DNA of 64,000 bases, taken from positions 230,814 to 294,813 of the forward strand of contig JODX01000010.1 of assembly GCA_000719105.1 (NCBI GenBank). Direction: 5' to 3'. This DNA comes from Streptomyces sclerotialus (GTDB lineage Bacteria; Actinomycetota; Actinomycetes; Streptomycetales; Streptomycetaceae). This document shows, piece by piece, positions 9,658 through 18,059 of the stretch. The translations under genes and the position numbers were made by a program. How positions within the stretch are numbered: position 1 is the stretch's first letter; every line of letters starts with the position of its first letter. The notes beneath the pieces are model-generated. The model saw only the letters and a list, made by a program, of their open reading frames with translations. It searched no databases and was not told the DNA's origin.

Positions 9658-9770
9658 CGTCTGCGGCGGCTCCAAATGGCCGCACATTGAGAACGTAAGT
9701 CCTGTACGGCCCCCCGGTCAAGCCGAGTCGAAGCACTGGGGGAAGTTCTGACGCAAGGGTCTTCACAAGT

Positions 9771-10604
9771 TCAGCACACCGCGGAGGGGCCGTCACGGTG
9801 CGTGAGGAAGAGGGGGGTATCAGGGGCACCACTCGGCCCGGACAGTACCTCGTATCCCTCGGAAAACTGCCGCACCAGAAGATCGGCGAACGGCCGCGAG
9901 GGGTCCTCGGCGAAGTGCCGGCGCTCGGCGACGACCCACTCGGCCCAGAAGTCCCGCTGGGTCTCCCCGTCCCGCGACCGCCCGCGCGCCCAGGCCTCGC
10001 CCCGCGGCAGTTCCATCCACAGCAGCCGCGCCAGATACGGCCGCAGGCCGCGGCGGCCTGCGCCGACCCCCTCGACGAGCACCACGGGAGCCGGGGGCAG
10101 CGTCCGGGCGGGCCCGGAACCGCGCGCGGTCCAGTCGTACGGGAGGTAGCGCGCGCTCTCGCCGCGGGTGAACGGCTCGATCACCTGTTCAAACAGTCGT
10201 CCGGTCCAGGCGAAGAGCTCCTCGTGGGTGGCGATGTCGTCGAGGTGGAGCACGGGCGCGCCGTCGAGGGCGGCGGACAGCCGTGCGGCGAAGGTGGTCT
10301 TCCCGGAGCCCGCGTGCCCGTCGACGCCGATCAGACGGACCGGTCCGCAGGAGGGCGGCAGGCGGCGCAGACGGGCGGCGAGCTGGTGGATGGCGGTTCC
10401 CGGGGCGGTGCGGAGATCGGTACGGAGGGCGGTGCGGTCGCCGACTCTACCGAGGGAGCCGCCGGCGCCGATGCCGCCCCATGGTGCGCCAGTGGTCCCG
10501 ACCAATATTGGTGGGCGCGGCGCGTGCGGGGTGCTGGCAGAAGTCGGGGTACGACATTCATAGTTGGCGCACAGCCGTCGCCCGAACCCCGCCTTCCGGA
10601 CCAC
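9771..10604 (-). CDS. Uridine-kinase-like P-loop protein (start uncertain)
   Basis: A nucleoside/uridine kinase-like P-loop protein. Walker A is GVDGHAGSGKTTFAARL, the lid/base region is APVLHLDDIATHEELFAWTG, and a phosphate-site strand is PVVLVEGVGAGRRGL. Such proteins phosphorylate uridine or other small alcohols, but specificity cannot be read here. The annotated end at 10604 is the only GTG/ATG in frame. The first ~54 codons have poor third-position G/C (TAT GAA TGT CGT, CCA CCA ATA TTG) and contain a palindrome, so real translation probably begins nearer 10500-10420, possibly at a TTG (10505). It faces the next gene divergently. Confidence 0.72.
   Translation of the reverse strand: MVRKAGFGRRLCANYECRTPTSASTPHAPRPPILVGTTGAPWGGIGAGGSLGRVGDRTALRTDLRTAPGTAIHQLAARLRRLPPSCGPVRLIGVDGHAGSGKTTFAARLSAALDGAPVLHLDDIATHEELFAWTGRLFEQVIEPFTRGESARYLPYDWTARGSGPARTLPPAPVVLVEGVGAGRRGLRPYLARLLWMELPRGEAWARGRSRDGETQRDFWAEWVVAERRHFAEDPSRPFADLLVRQFSEGYEVLSGPSGAPDTPLFLTHRDGPSAVC
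10501..10512. promoter_or_regulatory. Perfect A/T-rich palindrome between divergent genes
   Basis: ACCAATATTGGT is a perfect 12-bp palindrome in otherwise GC-rich DNA, 108 bases before the C39 peptidase start and inside the doubtful 5' extension of the kinase-like frame. It reads as an operator or promoter centre. This is inferred from symmetry and composition only. Confidence 0.4.
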
Positions 10605-10620
10605 TGGGGGTCACTCACCC

Positions 10621-12018
10621 ATGAGCAAAACCGCACCGCTGTCCCGCAGAACCGTTCTTGCCGCGGCCGTCGCCGCGGCCGCTGCCGGAGTCGCGGGTCC
10701 CGCCGCGGCCGCCGGCCGCCCCCTGCAGGTCTCCGCTCTCCCCCGGGAGGTGCCGGGGCGCGGCCCCGCCGGCAGGAGCGGCAGCCCCACGGTGGACAAC
10801 CACGCCTGGACCTCGTACGAGGACTGGCGGGGCGGAGCCGCGCAGGGGACGCGTCCGGCAGCGGGCACCCGCCCCGGCCTGGTGATCGACCGCGCGGCCG
10901 GCACCACCGCCTACGCCGACCCGCACACCGGCACCACCTCCACCTGGGAGTACGCCGTCTGGACGTCCCCCGCCCACAAGCTCACCGTCCCCGCCACCGA
11001 GGTCATCGCCTCCTGGAACGCGCACACCCCGGCCGGCACCTGGCTCCAGGCCGAGCTGCGGGGCACGTACTCCGACGGCACCGAGACGCCCTGGTACGTG
11101 CTGGCCCGGTGGGCGGCCGGCGACGGGGACATCAAGCGCACCTCCGTCGACGGCCAGGGCGACGGCAGGAGCAGTGTCTGGACGGACACCGTCGCTATCG
11201 GCAACCCGGCCTCGGGGCTGCGGCTCACCGCGTACCGGCTGCGGCTGACCCTGTACCGGCGGCCCGGCAGCGGACTCACCCCCACCGTGTGGCGGGCCGG
11301 CGCGATGGGCTCCGACGTGCCCGACCGCTTCACCGTCCCCGCCTCCGCTCCCGGACTCGCCAAGGAACTGGTCGTCCCGCGCTACTCGCAGGAGATCCAC
11401 AAGGGCCAGTACCCGGAGTACGACAACGGCGGCGAGGCCTGGTGCAGCCCCACCTCCTCGCAGATGATCATCGAGTACTGGGGGCGGCGCCCGACCGCGC
11501 AGGACCTGGCCTGGGTCAACCCGGCGTACGCGGACCCGCAGGTGTGCCACGCGGCCCGGTTCACCTACGACCACCAGTACGGCGGCTGCGGCAACTGGCC
11601 CTTCAACGCCGCGTACGCCGCCACGTACCAGGACCTCGGCGCGGTCGTGACCCGGCTCCGCTCGCTCACCGACGCGGAGACGCTGATCGCGGCCGGTATC
11701 CCGGTGATCACCTCGATGTCGTTCCTCGCCTCGGAGCTGACCGGCGCGGGCTACGGCACGGCCGGCCATCTGATGACCGTGATCGGTTTCACGTCCGGCG
11801 GCGACGTGATCTCCAACGACCCGGCGTCGCCGACCAACCAGGCGGTGCGCCGGGTCTACCGCCGGCGCGAGTTCGAGAACATCTGGCTGCGGACCAAGCG
11901 GTACAACGCCTCCGGCAAGGCCGTCTCCGGCCCGGGCGGGGTCTCCTACCTGTACTTCCCGGCACAACCGACCTCCCGGCAGCGCAAGGCGCTGGCGCAG
12001 GTGGGCGTGGTGTGCTGA
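10621..12018 (+). CDS. Tat-exported C39-like cysteine peptidase
   Basis: A 465-residue exported protein. Residues 1-33 form a twin-arginine signal (SRRTVLAAAVAAAAAGVAG). The C-terminal half is a Peptidase_C39_2-like papain fold: the catalytic Cys lies in GGEAWCSPTSSQMIIEYWG (about residue 280), the His in GTAGHLMTVIGF, and the partner Asn/Asp in GDVISNDPASP. The N-terminal ~240 residues are a beta-rich region (HTGTTSTWEYAVWTSP) seen in streptomycete members. It probably cleaves peptides or wall-linked substrates outside the cell; the substrate is unknown. ATG at 10621 is chosen because it starts a clean Tat signal. Confidence 0.82.
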   Translation: MSKTAPLSRRTVLAAAVAAAAAGVAGPAAAAGRPLQVSALPREVPGRGPAGRSGSPTVDNHAWTSYEDWRGGAAQGTRPAAGTRPGLVIDRAAGTTAYADPHTGTTSTWEYAVWTSPAHKLTVPATEVIASWNAHTPAGTWLQAELRGTYSDGTETPWYVLARWAAGDGDIKRTSVDGQGDGRSSVWTDTVAIGNPASGLRLTAYRLRLTLYRRPGSGLTPTVWRAGAMGSDVPDRFTVPASAPGLAKELVVPRYSQEIHKGQYPEYDNGGEAWCSPTSSQMIIEYWGRRPTAQDLAWVNPAYADPQVCHAARFTYDHQYGGCGNWPFNAAYAATYQDLGAVVTRLRSLTDAETLIAAGIPVITSMSFLASELTGAGYGTAGHLMTVIGFTSGGDVISNDPASPTNQAVRRVYRRREFENIWLRTKRYNASGKAVSGPGGVSYLYFPAQPTSRQRKALAQVGVVC

Positions 12019-12039
12019 CTCCCGGCGTCGCGCAGGCCC

Positions 12040-12081
12040 GTACGGCCCCCGGAGGTCCACCCGGACCTCCGGGGGCCGTAC
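12040..12081 (+). terminator. Perfect 19-bp hairpin terminator
   Basis: Arms 12040-12058 and 12063-12081 are exact complements (GTACGGCCCCCGGAGGTCC and its reverse) with a 4-base loop. It lies 21 bases after the C39 peptidase stop. Confidence 0.85.
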
Positions 12082-12176
12082 CGTGTGACCAAGCTCTCCG
12101 CGGCAACCGCCCCATTCGGTGGCAAGGTGGACGGATAAGTGGGGGGATCCACCGCACGACGAGAGCAGCGAGCAGC

Positions 12177-12329
12177 ATGACCGCGACATCCGCCACCGCA
12201 GACCGGACCCGTACCCGTGCCCGTACCGGCGGTCCCGAGGACGACGGCCCCAAGATCTTCGAGCACATCATGGGCTGGACCCTCGTCGTGGTCCTGGCGA
12301 TGCTGGTCACCCAGCTCGGCCTGCTGTGA
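12177..12329 (+). CDS. Small single-pass membrane protein
   Basis: A 50-residue protein: a charged, Arg/Thr-rich N-terminus (residues 1-25), then a single hydrophobic helix WTLVVVLAMLVTQLGLL at the C-terminus, preceded by KIFEHIMG. The ATG at 12177 is used; the frame is open far upstream as a shadow of the peptidase gene. Function unknown. It stands alone between a strong terminator and a TetR gene. Confidence 0.68.
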   Translation: MTATSATADRTRTRARTGGPEDDGPKIFEHIMGWTLVVVLAMLVTQLGLL

Positions 12330-12429
12330 ACCGGGCCGGCCGACCTGTCGAACCGTAGTCGAACAAGCGGGTGGCCCCGGTCTGCCATACTGCCGATGTC
12401 CCGCCGGCAGTTGGAGACTTGGGCCGACA

Positions 12430-13089
12430 TTGACTGGTAGTCCACAGGGCGCGAACGGGCGAACGGGGACGCGCGGAACCGGCCGCTCCCTGGCCCGCCG
12501 CGCCGAACTCATCGCCATCGGGCGGAAGCTGTTCGCCGACACCTCCTACGACGCCCTGTCGATGGACGACATCGCGCGCCAGGCACACGTCGCCAAAGGG
12601 CTGATCTACTACTACTTCAAGTCCAAGCGCGGCTACTACCTCGCGATCGTCGAGGACTCGGTGGCCGACCTCGTCACCCTGGCGGCGAGCGGCCGCGAGG
12701 TGCCGCCCGTGGAGCGGGTGCAGCGCACCGTCGACGGTTATCTGCGCTACGCCGAGAACAACCAGGAGGCGTACCGCACCATCGTCAGCGGCGGCGTCGG
12801 CTTCGACACCCAGGTCCAGGCCATCCGCGACGAGGTGCGCGAGGCGATCGTCGCGACCATCGCCGAGGGGGCGTACGGCCGGCGGGACATAGCTGCGCTG
12901 CCCCGCATGGGTCTCCTCGGGTGGGTGTGCGGTGTCGAGGGCACCACTCTGGACTGGATCGACCGCCCCGCGCTGTCCCGCGAGGACATGCGCGAGCTGC
13001 TGGTGAAGACGCTGGGCGGCACGATGCGCGCCATCGAGGAACTCGAACCGGCGTACCTCGCTCCGCATCCCGCACGCCGCGACGCGTAG
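12430..13089 (+). CDS. TetR/AcrR-family transcription regulator
   Basis: About 219 residues. The DNA-binding helix-turn-helix is clear: LFADTSYDALSMDDIARQAH followed by VAKGLIYYYFKSKRGYYLAI. The C-terminal ligand domain has a TetR_C-type region with YRTIVSGGVGFDTQVQAI. A TTG at 12430 is taken as the start because coding character begins there and no ATG or GTG lies between it and the HTH; this is a weak point. The next gene on the same strand is an acyl-CoA dehydrogenase, so a fatty-acyl-CoA effector is a reasonable inference. Confidence 0.85.
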   Translation: MTGSPQGANGRTGTRGTGRSLARRAELIAIGRKLFADTSYDALSMDDIARQAHVAKGLIYYYFKSKRGYYLAIVEDSVADLVTLAASGREVPPVERVQRTVDGYLRYAENNQEAYRTIVSGGVGFDTQVQAIRDEVREAIVATIAEGAYGRRDIAALPRMGLLGWVCGVEGTTLDWIDRPALSREDMRELLVKTLGGTMRAIEELEPAYLAPHPARRDA

Positions 13090-13211
13090 CGGGCGAGGTC
13101 GCGGCCGGGTGGCCGGTCACCCTCGGGCTGGCGTGACATGAGCATGTCAATTCAGGGAGTGGATCGGTGCGGCCCGGCCCGGCAGGTGGAGACGGTTCTC
13201 GAAATGTGTCC

Positions 13212-13227
13212 TAATGAACGGTCGTTA
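13212..13227. promoter_or_regulatory. Candidate TetR operator before the acyl-CoA dehydrogenase
   Basis: TAATGAACGGTCGTTA is an imperfect palindrome (12 of 16 positions agree with its complement), lying between the TetR gene and the dehydrogenase gene. Actinobacterial fatty-acid TetR regulators often bind AACGGTCGTT-like dyads; the link to this regulator is inferred. Confidence 0.45.
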
Positions 13228-13396
13228 ACCGGTGACGCGCCGAACGGAATCGGGCATACTCCAACCGCCATCGCCGCTGACCAGCATCTTCCGTGACCCG
13301 GAAGGGTGTTGGCGGTTGTGGCCCGTGAGACCGGTGGCGCATCCCAACCGCGATGCGCGTCCGCCGGGAATGCCCCGACAGGGAGGAAGCGTCGCC

Positions 13397-14605
13397 ATGA
13401 CCGACCGCGCCGTGCCGCCGGTGGACCGTCAGCTGCCCACGGACGAGGCCCGTGCTCTGATCTCCCTCGTCCGGGAGATCGCCCAGCGGGAGATCACCCC
13501 GCACGCGTCCGACGAGGAGGAGGCCGGCCGCTTCCCCCGCCGGCTCTTCGCGCTGCTCTCCGAGTCGGGCCTGCTCGGTCTGCCGTACGGCGCCGAGTAC
13601 GGCGGGGGCGACCAGCCCTACGAGGTGTACCTCCAGGTCCTGGAGGAACTGGCGGCGGCGCGCCTCACCGTGGGCCTCGGCGTCAGCGTCCACACCTTGT
13701 CCTGTCACGCGCTCGCGACCTACGGCACCAAGCGGCAGCGGATCGAGTATCTGCCCGCCATGCTCGGCGGTGGCCTGCTCGGCGCGTACTGCCTGTCGGA
13801 GCCGGCCTCGGGCTCGGACGCGGCGTCCCTGCGTACGAAGGCGGTGCGGGACGATGGGGGCCCCTCCCGCTCGAGCGAAGCCGAGAGCGAGGGGCACTGG
13901 GTGCTGAACGGTACGAAGGCCTGGATCACGCACGGCGGGATCGCCGACTTCTACACCGTCATGGCGCGCACCGGTGCCGAGGGCCCCCGGGGCATCACGG
14001 CCTTCCTGGTCCCCGGCGACACTCCGGGGCTGAGCGCCGCGGCGCCCGAGAGGAAGATGGGCATGAAGGGCTCGCCCACCGCGCAGGTCCACTTCGACAA
14101 CCTGCGGATCTCCGACGACCGGCGGATCGGTGAGGAGGGGCAGGGCTTCGCCATCGCCCTGTCCGCACTCGACTCCGGGCGGCTCGGCATCGCGGCCTGC
14201 GCGATCGGCCTGGCGCAGGCGGCGCTCGACGAGGCGGTCGCGTACGCCACCGGGCGGCGGCAGTTCGGGCGCCCCATCTCCGACTTCCAGGGGCTGCGCT
14301 TCCTGCTGGCCGACATGGCGACGCAGCTCGAGGCGGGCCGGGCCCTGTATCTGGCCGCGGCACGGCTGCGGGACGCGGGCCTGCCGTTCTCCAAGCAGGC
14401 GGCCATGGCGAAACTGCACTGCACCGACACCGCGATGAAGGTCACCACCGACGCCGTCCAGGTCCTCGGCGGGTACGGCTACACCGCGGACTTCCCGGCC
14501 GAGCGGTACATGCGCGAGGCCAAGGTGCTGCAGATCGTCGAGGGCACCAACCAGATTCAGCGGATGGTCATCGCCCGTCACCTGGCGGGTGCCGAGTCGC
14601 GCTGA
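13397..14605 (+). CDS. Acyl-CoA dehydrogenase with an in-frame repeat insertion
   Basis: A 402-residue FAD enzyme that oxidises acyl-CoA to enoyl-CoA. Family features: YCLSEPASGSDAASLRTKAV (FAD/substrate segment), WVLNGTKAWITHGG, and the C-terminal motifs QVLGGYGYTADFPAERYMRE and EGTNQIQRMVIARHL. The catalytic Glu position appears to be in the C-terminal EGTNQIQ loop. The start is ATG 13397, behind GGGAGGAAG. Between the two FAD motifs lies an extra stretch GGPSRSSEAESEG, encoded by a palindromic repeat (13855-13894) that members of the family normally lack. The site is a surface beta-turn, so the enzyme may still fold. Confidence 0.93.
   Translation: MTDRAVPPVDRQLPTDEARALISLVREIAQREITPHASDEEEAGRFPRRLFALLSESGLLGLPYGAEYGGGDQPYEVYLQVLEELAAARLTVGLGVSVHTLSCHALATYGTKRQRIEYLPAMLGGGLLGAYCLSEPASGSDAASLRTKAVRDDGGPSRSSEAESEGHWVLNGTKAWITHGGIADFYTVMARTGAEGPRGITAFLVPGDTPGLSAAAPERKMGMKGSPTAQVHFDNLRISDDRRIGEEGQGFAIALSALDSGRLGIAACAIGLAQAALDEAVAYATGRRQFGRPISDFQGLRFLLADMATQLEAGRALYLAAARLRDAGLPFSKQAAMAKLHCTDTAMKVTTDAVQVLGGYGYTADFPAERYMREAKVLQIVEGTNQIQRMVIARHLAGAESR
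13855..13894 (+). repeat. Streptomycete palindromic repeat inserted inside a coding region
   Basis: The 40-bp segment begins TGGGGGCCCCTCCCGCTCG and ends GCCGAGAGCGAGGGG. Its outer CCCCTC/GAGGGG arms are complementary and its core is CTCGAGCG. From memory, closely similar elements are scattered through Streptomyces genomes, mostly between genes. Here one sits within the acyl-CoA dehydrogenase frame and adds about 13 residues without breaking it. Confidence 0.7.
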
Positions 14606-14858
14606 GGGCACCGGCGCCGAACGGGTCCGGGGACGCCGTGCGGGCGTCGACGTCCTGCGGGGGCGCCGCGAGCCGGGCCCATTCCGGATCGTGGTGCCCC
14701 GGCAGCGTACGGCCGCGTTCCGCCCAGTTGCGCATCATGGCGCGGTAGATGGGCGGGTCCTGGGGCGGCTGGCCCGGCCGCCGCGCGACCGTTCCCGCGG
14801 ACGGCGCCGGGACGGTGATGTGGAGGGGACGCCGGGTCACTGAAGAGGTGGGGGTCAT
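14568..14858 (-). CDS. Small hypothetical protein overlapping the dehydrogenase 3' end
   Basis: A 96-residue protein with strong third-position G/C. It has a helical core PPIYRAMMRNWAERGRTLPG followed by HHDPEWARLAA, a pattern found in short streptomycete proteins of unknown function. The stop at 14568 lies 38 bases inside the convergent acyl-CoA dehydrogenase gene. The ribosome site is weak. From its 5' end to the next gene (14859-15050) nothing is seen. Confidence 0.58.
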   Translation of the reverse strand: MTPTSSVTRRPLHITVPAPSAGTVARRPGQPPQDPPIYRAMMRNWAERGRTLPGHHDPEWARLAAPPQDVDARTASPDPFGAGALSATRHPPGDGR

Positions 14859-15050
14859 ACCGGGACAACGCTCGTATCGGTGACGCGGTCACCGGCCCTT
14901 GGATTCGGGCCTGTGTTCGCGGTGGTGCGGTGGGAACCGGCGCCGGCGCCCGGGGACCCGGACGCATCGTGTCCGCACCACGGCGGGCGCGTGCCGCGGT
15001 GCGGGGCGGTCACCGGGCGGGGCTCGCGGGCCGAGCGGACTCCGCGGCCG

Positions 15051-15473
15051 TCAGGCGGCCCGGCGCAACACCGGCATCCGCATCGGGCGCGATCCCGGGC
15101 CGCCGACGTGCGAGAAGGGCTGGGTCCGCCAGTCGAGCCCCTGCGGAAGCGTCAGCAGGACGGCGGTGTCGCGCTCCCTGGGGGTCGTGGACTCGTCCGC
15201 AGGTCGTGCGTCGGCCGCCGCGCGGCCCGTGCCGGCGCAGACCGTGAGCCCGAACGGGTTCCACGGCGAGGCGCACAGCGCGTGCTCGGGCAGGATGTCC
15301 TCGTCCGGCAGGAGCGCGATGGGCTGCGCGCAGGCCGGGCAGATGACCCGGTACATCTCGAAGGTGTCGTACGCGTCGAACTCGTCGTCGGGTTCGACGC
15401 CCTCCGGCGCGGGCTCGACGACCGGCTGCGGGCGCTTGGGCGCGGTACGACCAGGGCGCTTAAGACTCTGCAT
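15051..15473 (-). CDS. Hypothetical protein with a CxxC zinc-finger-like pair
   Basis: A 140-residue soluble protein of unknown function. The centre has MYRVICPACAQPIALLPDED, then EHALCASPWNPFGLTVCAG; the cysteines could bind zinc. An acidic tract (EPDDEFDAYDTFEMY) lies just before. A GGGGGAG ribosome site lies seven bases before the ATG at 15473. It is divergent from the Lrp-type regulator. Confidence 0.7.
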   Translation of the reverse strand: MQSLKRPGRTAPKRPQPVVEPAPEGVEPDDEFDAYDTFEMYRVICPACAQPIALLPDEDILPEHALCASPWNPFGLTVCAGTGRAAADARPADESTTPRERDTAVLLTLPQGLDWRTQPFSHVGGPGSRPMRMPVLRRAA

Positions 15474-15701
15474 GGGTTACTCCCCCTCGGGCTGGGCCGT
15501 GAAGGCACTGCGGCCTCGACCACAGCAACCACTTCCCGTCCACTTCACGCCGTAATCACGGGAACATCACGAAGCCTGTTCGGGCACTGTGGCGTTCGTC
15601 ACATGCCGGATGCGAATGACCGGTGCGGAGGTCAGGGCGCCCCGACGCCCCGCGGGCAGCAGCACGGGGAGCTCTCGGACGCATCACGAACCGGGCATGA
15701 C

Positions 15702-15712
15702 CTGCGTCGCAG
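15702..15712. promoter_or_regulatory. Palindrome in the Lrp-type regulator's promoter region
   Basis: CTGCGTCGCAG is an 11-bp perfect dyad about 40 bases before the regulator start. Lrp/AsnC proteins commonly bind such sites for autoregulation. The rest of the gap 15474-15753 holds no gene. Confidence 0.35.
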
Positions 15713-15753
15713 ATGTATCCGGGTAGATCGGCGGCCCTGTAGGTTCTTGCGCC

Positions 15754-16194
15754 ATGGAGGAGCTGGATCGACAGATCGTGCAGCTGCTCGTCGAGGACGG
15801 GCGGATGAGTTACACAGACCTGGGCAAGGCGACGGGCCTGTCCACGTCCGCCGTGCACCAGCGGGTGCGCCGGCTGGAACAGCGCGGCGTCATCCGCGGA
15901 TACGCAGCGGTGGTCGACCCGGAGGCCGTCGGGCTGCCGCTGACCGCGTTCATCTCGGTGAAACCGTTCGACCCCAGCGCCCCCGACGACATCGCCGAAC
16001 GCCTCGCCGGCGTCCCGGAGATCGAGGCGTGCCACAGCGTCGCGGGCGACGAGAACTACATCCTCAAGGTCCGCGTCGCCACCCCGCACGAGCTGGAGGA
16101 ACTGCTGGCCCGGCTGCGGTCGCTGGCGGGCGTGTCGACGCGTACGACGGTGGTGCTGTCGACGCCGTACGAGGCCAGGCCGCCGCGCATCTAG
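15754..16194 (+). CDS. Lrp/AsnC-family transcription regulator
   Basis: A 146-residue feast/famine regulator. The N-terminal winged helix is MEELDRQIVQLLVEDGRMSY with recognition helix GLSTSAVHQRVRRLEQRGVI. The C-terminal RAM domain has AERLAGVPEIEACHSVAGDE and the ligand loop ENYILKVRVATP. Length and motifs are typical of the family, which senses amino acids. The target is unknown; the downstream amidohydrolase is separated by a terminator. Confidence 0.92.
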   Translation: MEELDRQIVQLLVEDGRMSYTDLGKATGLSTSAVHQRVRRLEQRGVIRGYAAVVDPEAVGLPLTAFISVKPFDPSAPDDIAERLAGVPEIEACHSVAGDENYILKVRVATPHELEELLARLRSLAGVSTRTTVVLSTPYEARPPRI

Positions 16195-16220
16195 CCCTTC
16201 CGGCAACACGGCCCCGTGGC

Positions 16221-16246
16221 TGCCGGGCCCTGTCGAGGGCCCGGCA
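16221..16246 (+). terminator. Perfect 11-bp hairpin after the Lrp-type gene
   Basis: TGCCGGGCCCT and AGGGCCCGGCA are exact complements around a GTCG loop, 27 bases after the stop. Confidence 0.8.
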
Positions 16247-16317
16247 CGGTGGCGCACCTATGCGGTTCCGGCCGCCCCGCGCGCGGGGCACCGCGTGCGA
16301 GGCGCGAGACTGTTGCC

Positions 16318-17931
16318 ATGAGTGAGAGCACCACCTCGTCGGACACCGTGCTGCTGCGCGGTGGAGAAGTCCACAGCCCCGCCGATCCCTTCGCCACCGC
16401 CATGGTGGTGGAGCACGGCCGGATTGCCTGGGTCGGCTCCGAGGGCGCCGCCGACGCCTTCGCGGACGGCGCCGACGAGGTGATCGACCTGGACGGGGCC
16501 CTGGTCACCCCGGCGTTCACCGACGCGCATGTGCACACCACGGCCACGGGCCTCGCGCTGACCGGCCTCGACCTGTCCGGCGCCTCCTCCCTGGAGACCA
16601 CCCTCGCGCGCGTGCGCGCGTTCGCCGCGGCCCGCCCGGCGGACCGGGTGCTCCTCGGGCACGGCTGGGACGCCTCCCGCTGGCCGGGCGGCCGTCCGCC
16701 CACGCGCGCGGAGCTCGACGAGGCCACCGGCGGCCGCCCGCTCTACCTGAGCCGGATCGACGTGCACTCGGCGGTCGTCACCAGTGCCCTGCTCGACCTG
16801 GTCCCCGGCGGCACCGGCTTCCCTGACGGCCCGCTGACGGGCGACGCCCACCACGCCGTACGCGCCACCGCGCTGGGCGCCGTCACCCCCGCCCAGCGCA
16901 CCGAGGCGCAGCGCGCCGCGCTCGCCCACGCCGCCTCCCTCGGCATCGGCACCGTCCACGAGTGCGGCGGCCCGGAGATCTCCTCGGAGGACGACTTCAC
17001 GGCCCTGCTGCGGCTCGCCGCCGAGGAGCCCGGCCCCCGGGTCGTCGGCTACTGGGCCGAACAGGGCGAGGAGGGCGTGGCGAGGGCCCGCGCACTGGGC
17101 GCGATCGGCGCCGCGGGCGACCTTTTCGTCGACGGCGCCCTCGGCTCGCACACCGCCTGCCTGCACGAGCCGTACACCGACGCCGCCCACACCGGCACCG
17201 CCCACCTGGACGCCGCGGCCGTGGCCGCCCATGTCGTCGCCTGCACCGAGGCGGGTCTCCAGGCCGGCTTCCACGCCATCGGGGACGCCGCCGTCAGCAC
17301 CGTGGTCGAGGGCGTGCGGGCCGCCGCCGACAAGGTCGGCCTCGCCCGTGTCCGCGCCGCCCGGCACCGCGTCGAGCACGCCGAGATGCTCACCCCGGAG
17401 ACCGTTGCAGCCTTCGCCGAGCTGGGCCTCACCGCCTCCGTGCAGCCCGCCTTCGACGCCCTGTGGGGCGGCGAGGACGGCATGTACGCCCGGCGGCTGG
17501 GTGCCGAACGGGCCCGTACGCTCAACCCGTTCGCGGCCCTGCTGCGCGCCGGCGTCCCCCTCACCTTCGGCTCCGACAGCCCCGTCACCCCCCTGGATCC
17601 GTGGGGCACGGTCCGCGCGGCGGCCTTCCACCGCACCCCGGAGCACCGGGTGTCCGTGCGTGCCGCGTTCACCGCGCACACCCGTGGCGGCTGGCGGGCG
17701 ATCGGCCGGGACGACGCGGGTGCGCTGGTGCCGGGCGCGCCCGCGGACTACGCCGTGTGGCGCACCGATGCGCTCGTGGTCCAGGCGCCCGACGACCGGG
17801 TCGCCCGCTGGTCGACCGATGCCCGTTCGGGCACCCCGGGGCTGCCCGATCTGAGCCCCGGCAAGGACCTGCCGCTCTGTCTGCGCACCGTGGTGGGCGG
17901 GCGAACGGTGTTCGTGCGGCAGGGCGAGTGA
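16318..17931 (+). CDS. YtcJ-like metal-dependent amidohydrolase
   Basis: A 537-residue amidohydrolase (Amidohydro_3 type). Metal ligands are visible as TDAHVHTT (HxH, about residue 78), GFHAIGDAAV and HRVEHAEM (His sites), and FGSDSPVTPLDPW (Asp). The N- and C-terminal strands LLRGGEVHSPAD and DYAVWRTDALVVQ form the small composite beta-domain. ATG 16318 is chosen as the first start with a normal family N-terminus. Substrates of this class range from imides to formamides, so none is assigned. Confidence 0.88.
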   Translation: MSESTTSSDTVLLRGGEVHSPADPFATAMVVEHGRIAWVGSEGAADAFADGADEVIDLDGALVTPAFTDAHVHTTATGLALTGLDLSGASSLETTLARVRAFAAARPADRVLLGHGWDASRWPGGRPPTRAELDEATGGRPLYLSRIDVHSAVVTSALLDLVPGGTGFPDGPLTGDAHHAVRATALGAVTPAQRTEAQRAALAHAASLGIGTVHECGGPEISSEDDFTALLRLAAEEPGPRVVGYWAEQGEEGVARARALGAIGAAGDLFVDGALGSHTACLHEPYTDAAHTGTAHLDAAAVAAHVVACTEAGLQAGFHAIGDAAVSTVVEGVRAAADKVGLARVRAARHRVEHAEMLTPETVAAFAELGLTASVQPAFDALWGGEDGMYARRLGAERARTLNPFAALLRAGVPLTFGSDSPVTPLDPWGTVRAAAFHRTPEHRVSVRAAFTAHTRGGWRAIGRDDAGALVPGAPADYAVWRTDALVVQAPDDRVARWSTDARSGTPGLPDLSPGKDLPLCLRTVVGGRTVFVRQGE

Positions 17932-18059
17932 TCTCCCGGCCGGGCGACCGCTGACGGCCGGCCGCGCGTGGCCGACACCCCCGTACGCACGTGCTGCCAC
18001 TCCGGCGCAGGACGCGCACACTATGGTGGTCCCCTGCGTACGGAGATGAAGGGGCAGCA

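Noticed and set aside
9660..9770. Possible tRNA or small RNA between the hairpin and the kinase-like gene
   Set aside because: No cloverleaf can be drawn with a proper anticodon or T-loop.
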